A stretch of 64,000 bases of DNA. Source: Brevibacterium sp. CS2 (GTDB lineage Bacteria; Actinomycetota; Actinomycetes; Actinomycetales; Brevibacteriaceae). The notes beneath the pieces were generated by a model that saw only the letters and a program-made list of their open reading frames with translations, ran no database searches and was not told the DNA's origin. How positions within the stretch are numbered: the first letter of the stretch is position 1; each line of letters begins with the position of its first letter. The stretch lies in the NCBI RefSeq assembly GCF_005280295.1, contig NZ_CP040020.1, positions 1,612,001-1,676,000 of the forward strand. Direction: 5' to 3'. This document shows, in pieces, positions 1-9,040 of this stretch. Made by a program: the position numbers and the translations under genes.

Positions 1-49
1 CATCTGAGCACCGCCGGACCTCAGCCGGCAGTTCCAGACGGACCTCGGC

Positions 50-1186
50 TCACCGCTGCAGGACGGACCGCTCGCCGGTGAACTCCTCGCACAGCTGCCG
101 CGCCACCGAGCGCAGGTCGCCCGTCCGCTCGTACTCGGCGATCTGCCGCTGGTAGCTCGCACCCGCCTCGGCGAAGCGGAGCATCGCCTGGAGGTCGCTC
201 GTGCAGCCCAGCCGCTCGGCGACCGGCGCCAGCCGCTCGACCTCCTCGGCGAGGACGGTGGTGACGACCCGCTCGCGCGCCTCGGCGTTCTCGATGATGA
301 TCGCGTCCATGCCGTAGCGGGCGGCCCGCCACTTGTTCTCGAAGTGGAACCAGTCCGGCATCGTCGGCAGGGTCTCCCCGCGGTCGAGCCGCTCCGACAT
401 GTCGTCGACGAGGCACTGGACGAACGCCGTCACTGCGCACACCTCGGCCAGGGTCGGCATGCCGTCGCACACGCGGACCTCGATCGTGCCCCAGCCGGGG
501 GAGGGGCGGATGTCCCAGCGGATCTCGTTGACATGGTCGATGACACCGGTGGTGAGCATGTCGTCCACATAGCGCTCGTAACCCGCCCAGGTATCGAACT
601 GATACGGCAGGCCGGCGGTGGGCAGCTGCTGGAACAGCATCGCCCGGTTCGAGGCGTACTCGGTGTTCTGCCCGTCCCAGAACGGGGAGGAGGCGCTCAC
701 CGCCTGGAGGTGCGGCACGTAGGCGAGCAGCGCGCTGAGGATCGGCAGCACCTTGTCGCGGTCGTCGATCCCCACGTGGGTGTGGACGCCGAAGATCAGC
801 ATGTGCCGCCCCCACCACTGGGTGCGGTTGATGAGCTCTGCGTAGCGCTCCTTGTCGGTGACCTGCTGATCGGCCCAACGGGAGAACGGGTGCGTGCCGG
901 CGCTCATGAGCCCGATGCCGAGGGCGTCGGTGATGGTCCGCAGCCGGCCCACCGCGCTGCCGAGGTCCTCGCGGATCCCGTCGACTCCGCGGTGGACGCC
1001 GGAGACGATCTCGACGGTGTTGGTGAGCATCTCGCCGACCACCCGCGTGTCCAGACCCGGCACCTCGGCCACGGCGTCGAGCACCTCGCTGGCCCGGGGT
1101 ACGAGGTCGAGGGTCGCGGGATCGACGAGGGCGAGCTCCCATTCCACCCCCAGCGTGGAGCGGTCGGAGCGAGCGAATTCAACCAT
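50..1186 (-). CDS. Carboxylate-amine ligase, glutamate-cysteine ligase family 2 (YbdK type)
   Basis: An ATP-dependent ligase of the GCS2 family, which joins an amino acid carboxylate (typically glutamate) to an amine. The natural substrate of this subgroup is often uncertain. The protein opens with the family signature GVEWELALVD (a metal-binding glutamate region), and has GTHPFSRW and FGVHTHVGI in the middle and an arginine-rich nucleotide-binding part later. About 378 residues is normal for the family. I prefer the ATG at 1186 because AGGA lies 8 bases upstream. An in-frame ATG at 1195 would add three residues but has no spaced ribosome site. The gene is divergent from the hexosaminidase gene, and the 171-base gap probably holds both promoters. 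Family assignment is firm; substrate is not. Confidence 0.9.
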   Translation of the reverse strand: MVEFARSDRSTLGVEWELALVDPATLDLVPRASEVLDAVAEVPGLDTRVVGEMLTNTVEIVSGVHRGVDGIREDLGSAVGRLRTITDALGIGLMSAGTHPFSRWADQQVTDKERYAELINRTQWWGRHMLIFGVHTHVGIDDRDKVLPILSALLAYVPHLQAVSASSPFWDGQNTEYASNRAMLFQQLPTAGLPYQFDTWAGYERYVDDMLTTGVIDHVNEIRWDIRPSPGWGTIEVRVCDGMPTLAEVCAVTAFVQCLVDDMSERLDRGETLPTMPDWFHFENKWRAARYGMDAIIIENAEARERVVTTVLAEEVERLAPVAERLGCTSDLQAMLRFAEAGASYQRQIAEYERTGDLRSVARQLCEEFTGERSVLQR

Positions 1187-1357
1187 GGGCGTCATCCTAT
1201 GCCAGCACTTCGCCGTGTCCGCGCGCCGTCGTCATCGACGGTCGCACAGGAGCCGGACAGCCGTCGACGACCACCGCGCACGGTGCCCGAGGTGCTCCCG
1301 GGCGTCCTCCCACCCGCCGTGCCCGCGATGCCCAGGCGCAGTCGCTACCATGGCCGG

Positions 1358-2950
1358 ATGCGCATCATCGCCCTCGTCGCCTGTGCGCTGCTCACCCTCA
1401 CCGGATGCACCATGGGCAGCGCTCCCGCCGGCGCACCCGGAGGCCACTCCGACCCGAGCACCGTCGAACCGACCCCGGGAGCCGATGCGCCCGAGGAGAT
1501 CGTCGAGGTCGCGGATTTCCGGGAGCCGGCCGCCGAGGTGGTCGCCGGGATGGACGACGAGGCGCTCGCCGGGGCCGTGGTCATCGGCTCCTTCGACGGC
1601 ACGGATCCGTCCGCCGGGGCCGCGCTCGTGGCGGACAACGCGCTCGCCGGCGCGATCGTCATGGCCTACAACCTGCCGGAGAACCCGACTCCGGACGATG
1701 TCCGAGCGGTCACCGGCGCGATCACCGAGGCGAGCGCCGACCGCGAGGCGCCGGTGTTCCTCGGCGTCGACCAGGAGGGCGGGCCGGTGTCCCGGCTCGG
1801 CACCGCGGCCCTCGACCTGCCCCCGCTCATGGCCTTCGGCGCAGCCGACGACCCGGCCCTGACCACCGCGGCGATCCAGGCGCAGGGCGAGGACCTCCGC
1901 GGCCTCGGGCTCACCGCCGACTTCGCCCCCACCGCCGACGTCACGATCGGCGCCCGGGACGCCGCGATCAACGTCCGCTCGGCAGGCGACGACCCCGCGC
2001 TCGTGTCCGGCACCGTCGAGGCGGCGATCCGGGGCTACTCCGATGCCGGCATCCTGTCCTCGGCGAAGCACTTCCCCGGCCACGGAGCGCTCACCGACGA
2101 CTCGCACGACACCCTGCCGGTGTCGGAGAAGAGCATCGCGGACATGGACGAGCGCGATATCGCGCCGTTCCGCGCCGCGGTCGCCGCCGGCGTCCCGATG
2201 GTGATGATGGGCCACATCGGCCTGCCCGGCTCCGAGGACACCCCGGCCTCGGTCGACCCCGACGCCTATGCGGAGCTCCGCGAGGTGCTCGACTACGACG
2301 GTGTGGTCGTCACCGACGCGATGAATATGGGTGCGGTGCCCGCCGGTCCGCGCGGGGCCGAATCGGTCGAGGCGATCCGCGCCGGCGCCGACCTCGTCCT
2401 CCTCCCGCCGGACGCGCAGGCCTCGGTCGGTGCGCTGCGCGAGGCCCTCGACTCCGGCGACCTCGACCGGGAGCGGCTCGTCGAGGCGGCCGAGCGGGTC
2501 GTCGCGATGCAGCTGTGGCAGGAGCACGCCGCGGAGCTCGCCGTCACGGTCGACGACCACACCGCGCGCATCGATGCTCTCGCCGAGGCGGCGCTCACCG
2601 TGGTCGCCGGCGAATGCACGTTCGCCGAGCCGGTCGAGGAGGTCGCCGTGGTGAGCGGCGAGCAGGCCGCGATCTCGGCCTTCACCGCGCAGGCCGAGGA
2701 GAACGGGCTGAGCACCGACGCGAACGCGGACACGACGGTCGCCCTCAACGAGGGGGCCTCCGCCGACGTCGTCTACGGCACCCGCGGGCCGTGGCGGCTG
2801 GCGGGCAGCCGGGCGGACACCGTGCTCGCCGGCTACGACGACTACGACGCGGGGTTCGGCGCGCTCGCCCGGTACCTCACCGGGGAGACGGACGCGGGCG
2901 GCGCCCTGCCGGTGGAGGTCGACGGGGTCGAGGCGCCGGACTGTCGATAG
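1358..2950 (+). CDS. Glycoside hydrolase family 3 beta-N-acetylhexosaminidase, lipoprotein
   Basis: A GH3 enzyme that removes terminal N-acetylglucosamine, probably from wall muropeptides, on the outer face of the membrane. The start at 1358 gives a short lipoprotein signal with the lipobox LTGC at residues 14-17. The open frame continues far upstream, but that part is antisense to the ligase gene. NagZ-type motifs are clear: GVDQEGGPVSRLG, then KHFPGHG followed by a loop with the general acid/base Asp-His pair (DDSHDTLP), then VVVTDAMNMGA with the nucleophile aspartate. The 530-residue length exceeds a minimal NagZ (about 340); the extra C-terminal part (about residues 400-530) resembles the second GH3 domain and is weakly conserved. 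It converges with the sulfurtransferase gene 9 bases downstream. Confidence 0.9.
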   Translation: MRIIALVACALLTLTGCTMGSAPAGAPGGHSDPSTVEPTPGADAPEEIVEVADFREPAAEVVAGMDDEALAGAVVIGSFDGTDPSAGAALVADNALAGAIVMAYNLPENPTPDDVRAVTGAITEASADREAPVFLGVDQEGGPVSRLGTAALDLPPLMAFGAADDPALTTAAIQAQGEDLRGLGLTADFAPTADVTIGARDAAINVRSAGDDPALVSGTVEAAIRGYSDAGILSSAKHFPGHGALTDDSHDTLPVSEKSIADMDERDIAPFRAAVAAGVPMVMMGHIGLPGSEDTPASVDPDAYAELREVLDYDGVVVTDAMNMGAVPAGPRGAESVEAIRAGADLVLLPPDAQASVGALREALDSGDLDRERLVEAAERVVAMQLWQEHAAELAVTVDDHTARIDALAEAALTVVAGECTFAEPVEEVAVVSGEQAAISAFTAQAEENGLSTDANADTTVALNEGASADVVYGTRGPWRLAGSRADTVLAGYDDYDAGFGALARYLTGETDAGGALPVEVDGVEAPDCR

Positions 2951-2959
2951 CGGACGAGC

Positions 2960-3916
2960 TCAGCGCTCGGCGCCCGTGGCGACGGGGCGGTCCGGGTCGT
3001 TCGACCAGCCGGACCAGCTCGGCGGGAACAGCGCCGCCTCGACGCCGAGCATCGAGAGGACGAAGGCATCGTGGCAGGCGGTGACGCCGGAGCCGCAGTA
3101 CACGCCGACAGGGCTGCTCGGATCGGACCCGCCTGCATCCGCGCCGGCCGGATCTGTCCTGTCCGCGCCGGTGCCGCTCCTGTCCTCCCGGTCCGTGCCC
3201 GGGAGCACGCCGAGTTCGCGGTAGATCGCGCGCAGCTCGTCCTCGTGGCGGAAGAACCCGCCCTCCGTGTTGTCCGCAGCCGGTGCGTTCCGGGCCCCGG
3301 GGATGTGCCCGGCCTGCGGGTCGAGCGGTTCGGTTTCGCCGCGATAGCGCTCCGGCGCCCGCGCATCGAGGACGATACCCGCCCGCGCACGGTCGGCCAC
3401 CTCATCGGCGTCGAGCACCGGGAGGGAACCGGGCGCGATGTCGAAAGCGCTCGGGTCCGGCAGCTCGGGGATGTCCGTGCTCACCGGGCGGCCGGCGGCG
3501 CGCCAGGCGCCGAACCCGCCGTCGAGGAGCCGGACGTTGCCGACACCGGCCCAGCGCAGGAGCCACCAGGCGCGGGCCGCGCCGAGCCCGGCATTGTCGT
3601 CATAGACCACCACCGGTGTGCCGGCGTCGATGCCCCAGCGTCGCACCGTCTGCTCGAAGGTCGCCGCAGAGGGCAGCGGGTGGCGACCGGCCGTGGGGGC
3701 GGCTGCGTTCCCCTCGGCCGGGTGGGCGGTGCGATGGTCGGCGAGCTCCTCGTCGAGGGACACGTAGTGCGCTCCGGGCACATGTCCGGCCGCGTAGTCG
3801 GCGCTGCCATCGGGCTGCTGCAGCGTCCACCGGACGTCGAGCAGGACCGGGGGAGCTGCGCTCATGAGCTCCTCGGCGAGTCGCTCGACGGTGATGAGAT
3901 GGTCTTCGCGTGCCAC
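2960..3916 (-). CDS. sseA: Sulfurtransferase, two rhodanese domains (thiosulfate/3-mercaptopyruvate type)
   Basis: It transfers sulfur from thiosulfate or 3-mercaptopyruvate to a thiophilic acceptor in the cytoplasm. An N-terminal non-catalytic rhodanese domain (about residues 8-150, LLDVRW ... GHVPGAHYVSLDEEL ... VVVYDDN) is followed by a catalytic one (about 165-318). The active-site loop is CGSGVTA, with the cysteine near residue 274; this loop resembles mercaptopyruvate sulfurtransferases more than thiosulfate-specific ones. A 25-30 residue Gly/Asp/Ser-rich insertion (DREDRSGTGADR..., about 245-270) sits immediately before the active-site strand, an odd place for low-complexity sequence. 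The start is GTG at 3916, with GAGGAG 8-9 bases upstream. The gene is monocistronic by position. Confidence 0.9.
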   Translation of the reverse strand: MAREDHLITVERLAEELMSAAPPVLLDVRWTLQQPDGSADYAAGHVPGAHYVSLDEELADHRTAHPAEGNAAAPTAGRHPLPSAATFEQTVRRWGIDAGTPVVVYDDNAGLGAARAWWLLRWAGVGNVRLLDGGFGAWRAAGRPVSTDIPELPDPSAFDIAPGSLPVLDADEVADRARAGIVLDARAPERYRGETEPLDPQAGHIPGARNAPAADNTEGGFFRHEDELRAIYRELGVLPGTDREDRSGTGADRTDPAGADAGGSDPSSPVGVYCGSGVTACHDAFVLSMLGVEAALFPPSWSGWSNDPDRPVATGAER

Positions 3917-3976
3917 GGCAGGTCTCCTCGGTCGGTCTCATGGGAAGTGCGGTGCAGTTTTGATGACGGCGTCGTT

Positions 3977-4002
3977 CTGACAACGATGGAGCACTGACAA
4001 CG
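3977..4002 (-). promoter_or_regulatory. Direct repeats upstream of the sulfurtransferase gene
   Basis: On the minus strand CGTTGTCAG occurs twice with a 17-base period (4002-3994 and 3985-3977), about 60 bases upstream of the GTG start. The flanks also repeat (GGCGTCGT on both sides). This could be an operator or a short duplication of the kind common in this window. There is no direct evidence for a regulator. Confidence 0.3.
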
Positions 4003-4190
4003 GCGTCGTACAGGCAGAAGCGTCGTTCGGACCGCACGACTGCCAGGATTCCGCACGCGCGCACCGAGCGCAATGGGGCCGGTGGACCCTGCGCGGAGGG
4101 ATCGACACGTCAATCGGCCGGCAGATCGCGATCGCCGCCTGTGCCGGCCGTGCGCAGCGGCCTCCGGATCCGATGCCCGCTGCGGGTGCT

Positions 4191-5534
4191 TCAGAGCTTC
4201 GGCGCGACCGGATCGGTGAGCAGCACGAGGTGGTCCTCGCCGATCCGCGTGAACACGAGCGTGGCGGGTTCGCCGGTGGGCAGCTTGAGGCGGCGGCGCA
4301 CCTGCTCGGGGACGATGTCGGCGCCGCGCTTCTTGATGACTACGCGGCCGATGCCGCGGGCCACGAGCGCGGCGCGCAGCGGCTTGAGCCCGGCCGGCAG
4401 CACCTCGCGGATCCGGTAGGTCCGCACGAGTTTGGCAGCGGCCCCGATCGGCACCCGGTCCCCGGTGAGGTAGGCGATCGGCCTCGAGATCCGGCGCGCG
4501 TCCAGCGGCTCGCACAGGGCGGTGACGAGCCCGGCGCGCACGAGCGCCCCGTGGGGCTCGAAGAGGTAGGAGCCGAGGTCCCCGATCCCGTCCTCGTCAT
4601 CGACCGGCACCTCGGACTCGTGCACCTGGACCGGGCCCTGCGGGTGCAGCACGAGGGCGTTGCGCCCGGGGCGGAGCGCGGCGTCCCCGGCGTAGAGCGC
4701 GACCTCGACGACGTCGCCGTCGTGGGACACCCACTGGGCCTCCCAGCCGTCGGGGACGAGCGCGTGGTCGAGCGCCGGCCCGAGCTTGATGCCGGCCGCC
4801 CGGACGCGGGACGCGGCGTCGAACGCCCAGGTGAGCGAGGGGGAGAACGCCTCGGGGTCGGTGATTCGGCGGGCGGAGCCGTGCGCGTCCGTGGTGCCCT
4901 TCCCGGCACCTGCTGTGCCGCTGACCGACTTCCCGCTGGACGTCCCACCGGGCTTCCCACCTGGCTTCCCACTGGACGTCCCACCGGGCTTCCCGCCGGG
5001 CTTCCCACCGGGCAGGGCGCGGCGCGCCGGGTCGAGCCACAGCGCGTCGACGTGCTCGAGGTCGTGGTCCTCCGCCAGGCCGTGCGTCACCGTGACGGTG
5101 TCGAGGTGGCGGAGGTTGAAGGTCGCGATCGCGGCGGTGACCTCGTCGGCCTCGACCGCCTCGACGGCTTCGAGGGTGCTGTCCATCCCGGCGAACGCCA
5201 TGGTGTCCGCGCCGAGTCCGCAGCCGAGGTCGGCCAGCCGGGTCGGCTCGACGGCGAGCATCCGGCGGGCATGGTGGGCGGCGACCGGCAGCCGGGTCGC
5301 CTGGGCGAGACCATCTCGGGTGAAGAGCATGTCCGAGGCGAACGGCCCGAACTTCTCCTCCGCCTCGACCCGCAGGGCCGCCTGTGCGAGGAGCGCGGTG
5401 GCGGCCTCGGGTTCCAGGCCCTCCTTGCGCAGGCGCGCGGCGAGCGCGAGCTCGTCGGAGGGCCGGTAGTCGATCTCGGCGAGGCGGGCGAACACCTCGG
5501 GCTCGAGCAGGCGGGCCAGCGTGCGTGCATCCAT
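4191..5534 (-). CDS. THUMP-like class I SAM-dependent methyltransferase
   Basis: A 447-residue protein of the actinobacterial class I methyltransferase group with a C-terminal THUMP-like domain, probably acting on RNA or a related substrate. SAM motif I (DLGCGLGAD) is at about residues 102-110, followed by the acidic strand-2 loop ([18 protein letters not shown]). The C-terminal third ([21 protein letters not shown] ... [23 protein letters not shown]) matches the THUMP-like module. Between the catalytic core and this module lies a Gly/Lys/Pro/Ser repeat (about residues 176-200) from a 36-bp tandem duplication. The gene is divergent from rsmA, whose product is also an RNA methyltransferase, although divergence is not proof of a link. 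The ribosome site is poor: GAGGGG almost abuts the ATG. The target is unknown. Confidence 0.8.
   Translation of the reverse strand: MDARTLARLLEPEVFARLAEIDYRPSDELALAARLRKEGLEPEAATALLAQAALRVEAEEKFGPFASDMLFTRDGLAQATRLPVAAHHARRMLAVEPTRLADLGCGLGADTMAFAGMDSTLEAVEAVEADEVTAAIATFNLRHLDTVTVTHGLAEDHDLEHVDALWLDPARRALPGGKPGGKPGGTSSGKPGGKPGGTSSGKSVSGTAGAGKGTTDAHGSARRITDPEAFSPSLTWAFDAASRVRAAGIKLGPALDHALVPDGWEAQWVSHDGDVVEVALYAGDAALRPGRNALVLHPQGPVQVHESEVPVDDEDGIGDLGSYLFEPHGALVRAGLVTALCEPLDARRISRPIAYLTGDRVPIGAAAKLVRTYRIREVLPAGLKPLRAALVARGIGRVVIKKRGADIVPEQVRRRLKLPTGEPATLVFTRIGEDHLVLLTDPVAPKL
4936..5007. repeat. 36-bp tandem repeat (two copies, internal 12-bp period) inside the THUMP-like gene
   Basis: Copies lie at 4936-4971 and 4972-5007 and differ at two positions. 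Each contains 12-bp sub-units of the GGCTTCCCACCG type. In frame it encodes [14 protein letters not shown] runs on the minus strand in an interdomain linker. Confidence 0.9.
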
Positions 5535-5648
5535 CCCCTCAGCCTAGAGGACCGCGCCTGCCGGCCGAGGGCCTCTGCCCGAGTGCGCTCGGTCGCCGGT
5601 CTCCTGCGCTCGGCTGCGCCTCGGGGCCGTTCGTCTAGGGTGGGAGAC

Positions 5649-6650
5649 GTGACCACCTTGCTCAGCGCACGCGACATCCGGGCCATGGCCGCGGAGCTGC
5701 AGCTGCGACCCACGAAGCAGCGCGGCCAGAACTTCGTCATCGACCCCAACACCGTGCGCATGATCGTGTCCGCCGCCGGCCTGAGCGAACCGTGCACCGT
5801 CGCCGAGGTGGGCCCCGGCCTGGGTTCGCTCACGCTCGGCCTGCTCGATGCCGGCCACCATGTCATCGCCGTCGAGATCGACGAGCTCCTCGCCTCGCGG
5901 CTGCCGCGGACCGTCGCCGAGCGCTGCGGGGACGACGCCCCCTTCGACCTCGTCGTCGCCGATGCGCTGCGCGTCACCGAGCTGCCGGAGTCCCCGGAGC
6001 TCGGTCCGCCCGCCGCGCTCGTCGCGAACCTGCCCTACAACGTCGCCGTCCCCGTGCTGCTCCACTTCCTCGAGACCTTCCCGACGATCCGGACCGTGCT
6101 CGTCATGGTCCAGGCCGAGGTCGCCGACCGGCTCGCGGCCGAGCCCGGCTCCCGCACCTACGGCGTGCCGAGCGTCAAGGCGCGCTGGTACGGGACGGTG
6201 AGCCGCGCCGGCTCGATCGGCACGAACGTGTTCTGGCCGGCCCCCAACGTCGACTCCGGCCTCGTCCGGATCGAGCGCCACGCCGATGGCCGCCGCACCG
6301 GTGGAGATCCAGCAGGTGCAGATCCTGTTAGCGGGAATCCTGCAGGTGCAGATCCTGCCGGTGCAGATCCTGCCGGTGGAGATCCTGCCGGTGGAGACGG
6401 AGCCGGGGATCAGCGCGGGTCCGACGGAGCCCACCGCGGGGCACCGTCCCGCGAGTCGGTGTTCGCCGCGATCGACGCCGCCTTCGCGCAGCGCCGCAAG
6501 ACCCTGCGCGCCGCGCTCTCCGGGTGGGCCGGCAGCCCCGCCCGGGCCGAGGAGATCCTGCGCGCGGCCGGGATCGACCCGCGGGCGCGCGGCGAAGTCC
6601 TCGACATCGACGACTACGTGGCACTCGCCGCGGCGAAGGAGACTGTGTGA
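5649..6650 (+). CDS. rsmA: 16S rRNA (adenine1518/1519-N6)-dimethyltransferase (KsgA)
   Basis: It dimethylates two adjacent adenines in the helix 45 loop of 16S rRNA late in 30S assembly. The start is GTG at 5649; frame upstream of it is antisense to the THUMP-like gene. Family marks are [13 protein letters not shown] at the N-terminus, SAM motif [19 protein letters not shown], and the catalytic motif NLPYN. The C-terminal helical domain (RRKTLRAAL ... [14 protein letters not shown]) is intact. At residues 218-252, between the catalytic domain and the C-terminal helices, seven 15-bp repeats insert about 35 residues of (G/A)DPAG type that normal KsgA lacks, so the protein is 333 residues instead of about 270-290. 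It overlaps ispE by 4 bases, so the two are probably translationally coupled. Confidence 0.95.
   Translation: MTTLLSARDIRAMAAELQLRPTKQRGQNFVIDPNTVRMIVSAAGLSEPCTVAEVGPGLGSLTLGLLDAGHHVIAVEIDELLASRLPRTVAERCGDDAPFDLVVADALRVTELPESPELGPPAALVANLPYNVAVPVLLHFLETFPTIRTVLVMVQAEVADRLAAEPGSRTYGVPSVKARWYGTVSRAGSIGTNVFWPAPNVDSGLVRIERHADGRRTGGDPAGADPVSGNPAGADPAGADPAGGDPAGGDGAGDQRGSDGAHRGAPSRESVFAAIDAAFAQRRKTLRAALSGWAGSPARAEEILRAAGIDPRARGEVLDIDDYVALAAAKETV
6300..6404. repeat. Seven 15-bp tandem units inside rsmA
   Basis: Units begin at 6300, 6315, 6330, 6345, 6360, 6375 and 6390. The consensus is GGTGCAGATCCTGCC, and two neighbouring units (6345 and 6360) are identical. It encodes a GADPA-type pentapeptide repeat. 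The local base composition (A/T-rich for this genome) differs from flanking rsmA codons. Confidence 0.95.
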
Positions 6651-7735
6651 GCCCCGATGTGAGCCCGAACCCGAATCCGGATACGGGACCCGGCCCGCCG
6701 TTCGGGTCGGCCGGCGGCCCGTTCGATGGCTCGGTCGACGGTCCGGCACCCGTGACGGCGCGCGCCTACGGCAAGATCAACGCCTTCCTCTCCGTCGGTC
6801 CGCTCGAGGACGACGGCTACCACTCCCTCGTCACGGTGTTCCAGTCCCTCGACCTCGCGGAGACCGTCACCCTCATCCCCGCCGCGGAGCACTCGGTGAC
6901 CCTGACCGGGCGGTACGCCGACACCACCGTGCCGCTCGACGCCTCGAACCTCGGGCTGGCGGCCGTCCTCGCCCTCGCCGAGGCGACCGGGATCGAGGTG
7001 CCCGTCGAGGTCGCGATCGAGAAGAACGTGCCGGTGGCCGGAGGGATGGGCGGCGGCTCTGCCGATGCAGCGGCCGCCCTCGTCGCCTACGCCCACCTCG
7101 TCGGATGCACCGACAAGGAGCTCATCCACAGCGTCGCCCGCGAGCTCGGCGCGGACGTGCCCTTCGCGCTGCGCGGCGGCACCGCGCTCGGCACCGGCCG
7201 CGGCGACGAGCTGACCCCGGTGCTCGGGCGCGGCGAGTTCCACTGGGTGCTCGCCACCTCCACCGGTCGGCTGTCCACGCCCGAGGTGTACCGTCGCCTC
7301 GATGAGATCCGCGCCGCCCGCGGCGATGCGGGGCCGGTGACGTGCGGCGAGCACGCGGGGGCAGGCGACGGCGACAGGACCGGCGACGTCACCGGCGTGG
7401 GCGCCCACAGCGCCGTCGACCCCGCCGAGGTGCTCCGCGCACTCGGCACCGCGGATCCCGAGGCGCTCGCCGGAGTCCTCCACAACGACATGACCGAAGC
7501 CGCGATCGACCTCCTGCCCGGCATCGCCGACATCATGGAGACCGGAGTGCGGGCAGGAGCGCTGCGCGCCCTCGTGTCAGGCTCCGGCCCGACGGTCGGA
7601 TTCCTCGCCCGTGATCACACGCACGCGCTCGAGATCGCCGTTCTCCTCGAGGCGAGCCGCGGCGTCCGCCAGGTCGTGCGCACCACCGGCCCGGCCGGCG
7701 GCGCCCACCTCGTCCCGCCGCCCGCCGCGGCGTGA
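6647..7735 (+). CDS. ispE: 4-diphosphocytidyl-2-C-methyl-D-erythritol kinase
   Basis: A GHMP-family kinase of the non-mevalonate isoprenoid pathway that phosphorylates the 2-hydroxyl of CDP-methylerythritol. The N-terminal motif [14 protein letters not shown] and the glycine-rich ATP loop [17 protein letters not shown] are diagnostic. The C-terminal GHMP motif [12 protein letters not shown] is present. Two features lengthen it to 362 residues: an N-terminal Pro/Gly/Asp extension of about 33 residues before ARAYGK, and a Gly/Asp/Thr-rich insertion at about 224-260. The GTG at 6647 overlaps the rsmA stop. GTG at 6659 or 6752 are alternative starts, and the latter would remove the extension. The rsmA-ispE pairing is conserved in actinobacteria. 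Confidence 0.95.
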   Translation: MSPDVSPNPNPDTGPGPPFGSAGGPFDGSVDGPAPVTARAYGKINAFLSVGPLEDDGYHSLVTVFQSLDLAETVTLIPAAEHSVTLTGRYADTTVPLDASNLGLAAVLALAEATGIEVPVEVAIEKNVPVAGGMGGGSADAAAALVAYAHLVGCTDKELIHSVARELGADVPFALRGGTALGTGRGDELTPVLGRGEFHWVLATSTGRLSTPEVYRRLDEIRAARGDAGPVTCGEHAGAGDGDRTGDVTGVGAHSAVDPAEVLRALGTADPEALAGVLHNDMTEAAIDLLPGIADIMETGVRAGALRALVSGSGPTVGFLARDHTHALEIAVLLEASRGVRQVVRTTGPAGGAHLVPPPAAA

Positions 7736-7806
7736 CAGCCTGGGGCGCGCGATATCCGGGCGCACGAGGATACGCGCGACGATGTGTACTCATCGGTAGG
7801 TTGGGA

Positions 7807-7812
7807 TAGGTT
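7807..7812 (+). promoter_or_regulatory. Probable -10 element for a leaderless hydrolase transcript
   Basis: TAGGTT fits the actinobacterial TANNNT -10 pattern and ends 7 bases before the ATG at 7820, where no good Shine-Dalgarno sequence exists. That spacing puts transcription start at or next to the start codon. No convincing -35 box is visible. Confidence 0.4.
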
Positions 7813-7819
7813 CGAGGCC

Positions 7820-8749
7820 ATGGACCGCACGCCTGACGACCGCACCGCCGGCGACCGCACCGCCGAGGGCGGCGATATCGAGATCCGCGGGCCCGAGACG
7901 ACGGAGGACATCGGCTTCCCCGTCGGGCCCGATCGGATCTCCGGCACCGTCTGGCACCCGGTGGGCGCGCCGCGCGGGGTCATCATGATCCATCCCGCGA
8001 CCGCGACCCCGCGCCGGTACTACCGCGCGTTCGCCTCCTGCATCGCCGCCTCCGGCATCATCGCCATGGCCTACGACTACCGGGGTACGGGGGAGTCCGG
8101 GGATCCGCGCGACCACCCCGGAATGCGGATGCGCGACTGGATGAGCGAGGACGTCCCCGCCGCCGCTGCCTGGTGCCGGGAGCGCTTCCCGGACCTGCCG
8201 CACGCAGCCGTCGGCCACAGCATCGGCGGCCACGCGATGGTGCTCGGCCACGGGCTCGAATCGGTGTCCCGCTTCGCCGTCGTGTCCGCGCACGTGGCGG
8301 CGACACAGCGGATCGCGAAGCGGCGCGAGCGGCTCCGCGTGGGTGCGCTGCCCACCGTCGTCGGCCCGGTGCTGTGCCGGACGCTCGGCTACATGCCCGG
8401 CAGGCGCCTCGGCCTCGGGGAGGACATCCCCGCCGGGGCGATGCTCGAGTGGGGCCGCTGGACCCGGCTGCCCGGATACTTCTACGACGACCCCACGATG
8501 CATGCCCGGGAACGTGCCGGGGCGGTCGAGGCCGAGGTGCTCGCGATCGGTGCCGACGACGACCTGTGGGCCAGTCCCGAGCAGATGGACGCGCTCCTCG
8601 CACCGCTGCACCGAGCGAGCGTCGAACGGCGCACCTATGCCCCCGCCGAGCTCGGCGTGCCGCGCCTGGGCCACCACGGGCTGCTGCGACGCGGCACCGG
8701 CGAGGCGATCTGGCCGGACCTCATCGACTGGCTCAGCCGGGACTTCTGA
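7820..8749 (+). CDS. Alpha/beta hydrolase
   Basis: A serine hydrolase of the alpha/beta fold, 309 residues. The nucleophile elbow is GHSIGG with Ser134. The oxyanion strand is GVIMIHPATATPRRYYRAFA, and YDYRGTGESG is the typical loop before the elbow. An acid residue in ADDDLWASPEQM and a histidine in GHHGLL near the end complete a plausible triad. The N-terminus is Asp/Arg/Thr-rich (RTPDDRTAGDRTAEGG). An upstream in-frame ATG at 7784 exists, but the TAGGTT promoter-like site lies between the two. The substrate cannot be deduced; related proteins are annotated as esterases or lysophospholipase-like enzymes. Confidence 0.8.
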   Translation: MDRTPDDRTAGDRTAEGGDIEIRGPETTEDIGFPVGPDRISGTVWHPVGAPRGVIMIHPATATPRRYYRAFASCIAASGIIAMAYDYRGTGESGDPRDHPGMRMRDWMSEDVPAAAAWCRERFPDLPHAAVGHSIGGHAMVLGHGLESVSRFAVVSAHVAATQRIAKRRERLRVGALPTVVGPVLCRTLGYMPGRRLGLGEDIPAGAMLEWGRWTRLPGYFYDDPTMHARERAGAVEAEVLAIGADDDLWASPEQMDALLAPLHRASVERRTYAPAELGVPRLGHHGLLRRGTGEAIWPDLIDWLSRDF

Positions 8750-8918
8750 GTCGGGATTTCGGGGCTGGGGCTGCTGGGTGAGGACGGCCGAGTCGAGTTC
8801 ACCGGGCCTGCGCGCTACCGGGTCGACCGGGAGGCCCGGGAGAGGTTCGGCGTCGCGGAGCAGGGGACCGCCCATCTCGAGGACGCCTGGTCCGTTGCTC
8901 TCGCCGCGCTGGAGTGAG
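8750..8918 (+). other. Coding-like fragment after the hydrolase stop, no start codon
   Basis: Directly after the hydrolase TGA, and in the same frame, about 55 codons run open to a TGA at 8916-8918. They read LLGEDGRVEFTGPARYRVD and onward, with strong G/C preference at third positions. There is no ATG or GTG in this frame. It may be a remnant of a longer gene or chance. I would not annotate a protein here. Confidence 0.25.
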
Positions 8919-8980
8919 GGCCGGCACTGGAGTGAGGGCCCATGCGGGAGTGAGCGCCCGCCCGGGGGACCGGGCCGGGG
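8909..8980. repeat. 18-bp degenerate tandem units between hydrolase and ABC-F genes
   Basis: Three clear units at 8909, 8927 and 8945 share the form CTGGAGTGAGGGCC plus 4 bases. Degenerate continuations follow to about 8998. Non-coding apart from overlap with the end of the preceding fragment. Confidence 0.75.
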
Positions 8981-9040
8981 GAATGAGTGCCGGCCCGCGG
9001 GCCTCCTCTAAGCTTGAGGCGCCCCCACAGAAGGAGTCCC

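Noticed and set aside
344-1357. Open frame extending the hexosaminidase 338 codons upstream
   Set aside because: It is antisense to the carboxylate-amine ligase gene, and the lipoprotein signal at 1358 marks the true N-terminus.
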